A stretch of DNA of 7,448 nt from the NCBI GenBank assembly GCA_029933125.1, contig JAOZOU010000029.1:1-7448 (forward strand). Reading direction: 5' to 3'. Shown here in pieces: positions 5,532 to 7,448 of the stretch; within the stretch, counting starts at the first letter, position 1, and each line of letters opens with the position of its first letter. The notes beneath the pieces are model-generated. The model saw nothing but the letters and a program-made list of their open reading frames with translations. It searched no databases and was not told where the DNA came from. The stretch comes from a bacterium. GTDB lineage: Bacteria > Arandabacterota > Arandabacteria > Arandabacterales > Arandabacteraceae. Made by a program: the position numbers and the translations under genes.

Positions 5532-7448
5532 TTAGCGGGTAAGTTGACCACTGGGGCGGTTGATGCCCCATAACATGTAGGAGGCGTTGCGGAAGAGCGG
5601 GATGAAAGCCCGAGGCGAGCGTCTTATGGCATGAGCCAGTGGCAGGTCAGCCTCAAGCATTACGTATCCTATATCGAGATCGTCGATTAGATCGAGGAAC
5701 TCGGGTTCGACCGATCTCAACTTCGTAAGTCGACTGAGATCATCCTGGCTGACCGGTCCATACTCTCTGAAGTTCACCGGATATGCCTGGGGAACGAACG
5801 CGGGGATCATGCGCCCGGTTGCCTCCGAAGCGAAGACAAGACCCTGAGGCACAGGCTCTGAAGCAAGTCGCATGAGCACTCGACGAGCGTCCTTCGATGG
5901 TCGGTTTCGGTCGTACATGGCTTTTGGTGAAGTGATGTAATTCTGTGGATTCCCCCTAGCAAGCGCGAGCCCAATTGCGATGATGGCGAGAGCAAGTACA
6001 GGTGGACGCAGTCTGAGTCTTGCCAGAGCGAAGGTGATCACGAATCCCCACGGCAAAACCCATACCAGCCGGAAGATAAGCCTTGGGTTTAGTAGCCATG
6101 AGCCAAACCAGACACCTGGCGGTGTGAATAAGATGAGAAGAACTGCTACGGTTGTGCCAACGAGAAATCTTGCAGCAATCTGGCTCTTGAAATCCCTCAA
6201 AGTAACAACCGTGAGTGCAAGTCCTGCGAAAGCCAGGGGGTAGCGAGTGATGAAGAGAGGGCTTAGAATGCGAAACCCCTGAGCGAATACGGTCACGATT
6301 GGATGAAATGTCTCAATGGGCTTCCCAAAAGGATTGCCGGGCAAGTAGATGTTCGAAAGGATTGGCGGTATTGGTGTCACATCATGGGGTGGAACAGTAA
6401 TGGAACTCGATACGGCTTGCCTCCCCATGATAAGCGCAACTATGTAGCCCACAAAAGGCAGGAGCATCAATAGATACTTCAGAGTGTGGGCACGATCTCG
6501 GTGCCTTAACCATTCGATGATGATGAGTGGGGCAATTAGCAATCCACTCCAGGCAGGACCCATCGGGTGGACGAGAATTGATACGCCGAGGATCCCCAGG
6601 TAGAAAAGCAAGAGCCTCTTCGAGTAGTTCTTCCCCTGGAGAAGTCTGATGCCTGAAGCTGCCACAATCGGGACAATGGTGAAGCACGCGACAGCCTTAT
6701 CTTGCGCTATCCGGCAAAACACGAACCAGCCTGTGCTCTTGTAAGGAAATACGCTTGAGAGATAGAAGAGCATTTGCAAAGCGCAGGCAGCGACTGCCGT
6801 CGAGACTGACTGGAAAAGGGACTTTGCCAGTGTGTAGATGGCAAATGTTCCGAAGGGGACGAGGAGAAGTGACAGGTAGATCTGGTGACAATCAACCGGA
6901 TGCAACCCTGACGCTTTTGAGAAGACGGCCTCGATGACCCACCATGTACCACCCAACACGGCGCGAGCCGGAGCTGGCTTTGCCTGATCGAAGATGGCAT
7001 CTTCTGAAGCAAGTGGCTGGCCCGCGACATAGTCAGAAATGTATGCGAGATAGAACCAATCGTCATAATCACGAGGTGTTGTGAGGGTGACGACTGAGAA
7101 GAGGATGGCAAGAGCCAGAGTGATTAGGGTTGGAGTAATGTGTCGGAGCCGTGCTCTTTGGGTTTCGGGCTCCTCGTGCAGCTCCTCAGGTGAGATTGTT
7201 TGGCTACGATGTATGATTTCGAGCAGAAGTAGCCCGCCATAGAGAATAGCTAGCTTGAGCATTACAGTATGAAGGGTGAGTCTAAGAAGAAGTCCGATGA
7301 AGCACACTATCCCATCGACTCCAATCCCGATGGCAAACCAGATGCTCAGCTTTTCAACGAAGGACAGTGCCTCCGCTTTTCCTCCAGAAGCAACCTTGAG
7401 ATCACAATCCCAGGGAAGAGGATCGCGGAGAGCACAACAACGAAGAAT
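5532..7448 (-). CDS. Polytopic membrane protein, GT-C-like / DUF6077-like putative glycosyltransferase (5' end outside the window)
   Basis: The frame is open from the TAA at 5534-5532 to the right edge (638 residues visible). A GTG at 7307 is the first start codon in view, but the 47 codons before it read as sensible membrane protein (for example KLSIWFAIGIGVDGIV running straight into CFIGLLLRL). The true start is therefore probably beyond the window. Numbering from that GTG: many hydrophobic segments span about 2-32, 58-77, 144-162, 169-188, 206-220, 232-263, 278-294, 356-370, 384-396 and 409-450. An extracytoplasmic loop after the 58-77 helix has DYDDWFYLAY (80-89), like the acidic catalytic loop of GT-C transferases. 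RIAQDKA (199-205) resembles a motif I associate with DUF6077 proteins. A soluble C-terminal region (about 460-591) ends in a beta-rich segment ending SYMLWGI. Probable role: transfer of lipid-linked sugar to a surface glycan or lipid; inferred, not shown. Confidence 0.8.
   Translation of the reverse strand: MLRCCALRDPLPWDCDLKVASGGKAEALSFVEKLSIWFAIGIGVDGIVCFIGLLLRLTLHTVMLKLAILYGGLLLLEIIHRSQTISPEELHEEPETQRARLRHITPTLITLALAILFSVVTLTTPRDYDDWFYLAYISDYVAGQPLASEDAIFDQAKPAPARAVLGGTWWVIEAVFSKASGLHPVDCHQIYLSLLLVPFGTFAIYTLAKSLFQSVSTAVAACALQMLFYLSSVFPYKSTGWFVFCRIAQDKAVACFTIVPIVAASGIRLLQGKNYSKRLLLFYLGILGVSILVHPMGPAWSGLLIAPLIIIEWLRHRDRAHTLKYLLMLLPFVGYIVALIMGRQAVSSSITVPPHDVTPIPPILSNIYLPGNPFGKPIETFHPIVTVFAQGFRILSPLFITRYPLAFAGLALTVVTLRDFKSQIAARFLVGTTVAVLLILFTPPGVWFGSWLLNPRLIFRLVWVLPWGFVITFALARLRLRPPVLALAIIAIGLALARGNPQNYITSPKAMYDRNRPSKDARRVLMRLASEPVPQGLVFASEATGRMIPAFVPQAYPVNFREYGPVSQDDLSRLTKLRSVEPEFLDLIDDLDIGYVMLEADLPLAHAIRRSPRAFIPLFRNASYMLWGINRPSGQLTR

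Noticed and set aside
4757-5551. 264-codon open frame opposite the methyltransferase
   Set aside because: It is antisense to a clear methyltransferase domain and shows no domain or motif of its own.
5552-5570. GC-rich hairpin TGGGGC/GCCCCA as a terminator between the convergent genes
   Set aside because: It lies inside the membrane protein gene and has no T-run on either strand; no intrinsic terminator is evident at 5492-5531 either.

Overview
This is bacterial DNA of moderate GC content with tightly packed genes. The families present are a full-length HflX GTPase, an RmlD-type SDR, a DUF2089 zinc-ribbon/HTH protein, a class V aminotransferase-fold enzyme, a class I methyltransferase and a polytopic membrane protein with glycosyltransferase-C-like features. 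DUF2089 proteins are familiar from Firmicutes, Thermotogae and several uncultivated lineages. Nothing here fixes the phylum, so I would only say a free-living bacterium, possibly from a poorly sampled group.

Layout, left to right. (1) Positions 87-2272, plus strand: hflX (TTG start) runs into an rmlD-like reductase through a 4-base GTGA overlap, so the two are very probably one translationally coupled unit. (2) Positions 2332-2709, minus strand: a small DUF2089 protein converges on that operon. (3) Positions 2710-3189: about 480 bases without a convincing gene lie between the divergent DUF2089 and aminotransferase genes. They hold a classical G-quadruplex motif, several small inverted repeats and weak promoter-like sites. 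(4) Positions 3190-4329, plus: a PLP enzyme of the SufS/CsdA fold that lacks the desulfurase cysteine. (5) Positions 4315-4532: a MITE-like element bounded by a near-perfect 23-bp inverted repeat, with a third copy of the end sequence nested inside. Its left end supplies the last codons and the stop codon of the aminotransferase gene. (6) Positions 4534-4648: a G-rich tract and a good sigma-70-type promoter leading to (7) a methyltransferase at 4649-5491. (8) Positions 5532-7448, minus strand: the large membrane protein. Its reading frame stays open to the right edge, so its N-terminus lies outside the window.

Functionally, the hflX-rmlD pair joins a ribosome-rescue/quality-control GTPase to a sugar-nucleotide or dehydrogenase-like enzyme, probably by operon drift rather than a shared pathway. 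The DUF2089 protein has the architecture of a small DNA-binding regulator and may act on the shared intergenic region. The membrane protein probably works in surface-glycan or lipid-linked sugar transfer. I see no clear evidence for a new multi-gene system. The strongest unexplained signal is the repeat element at 4315-4532 and its fusion to the 3' end of a gene.
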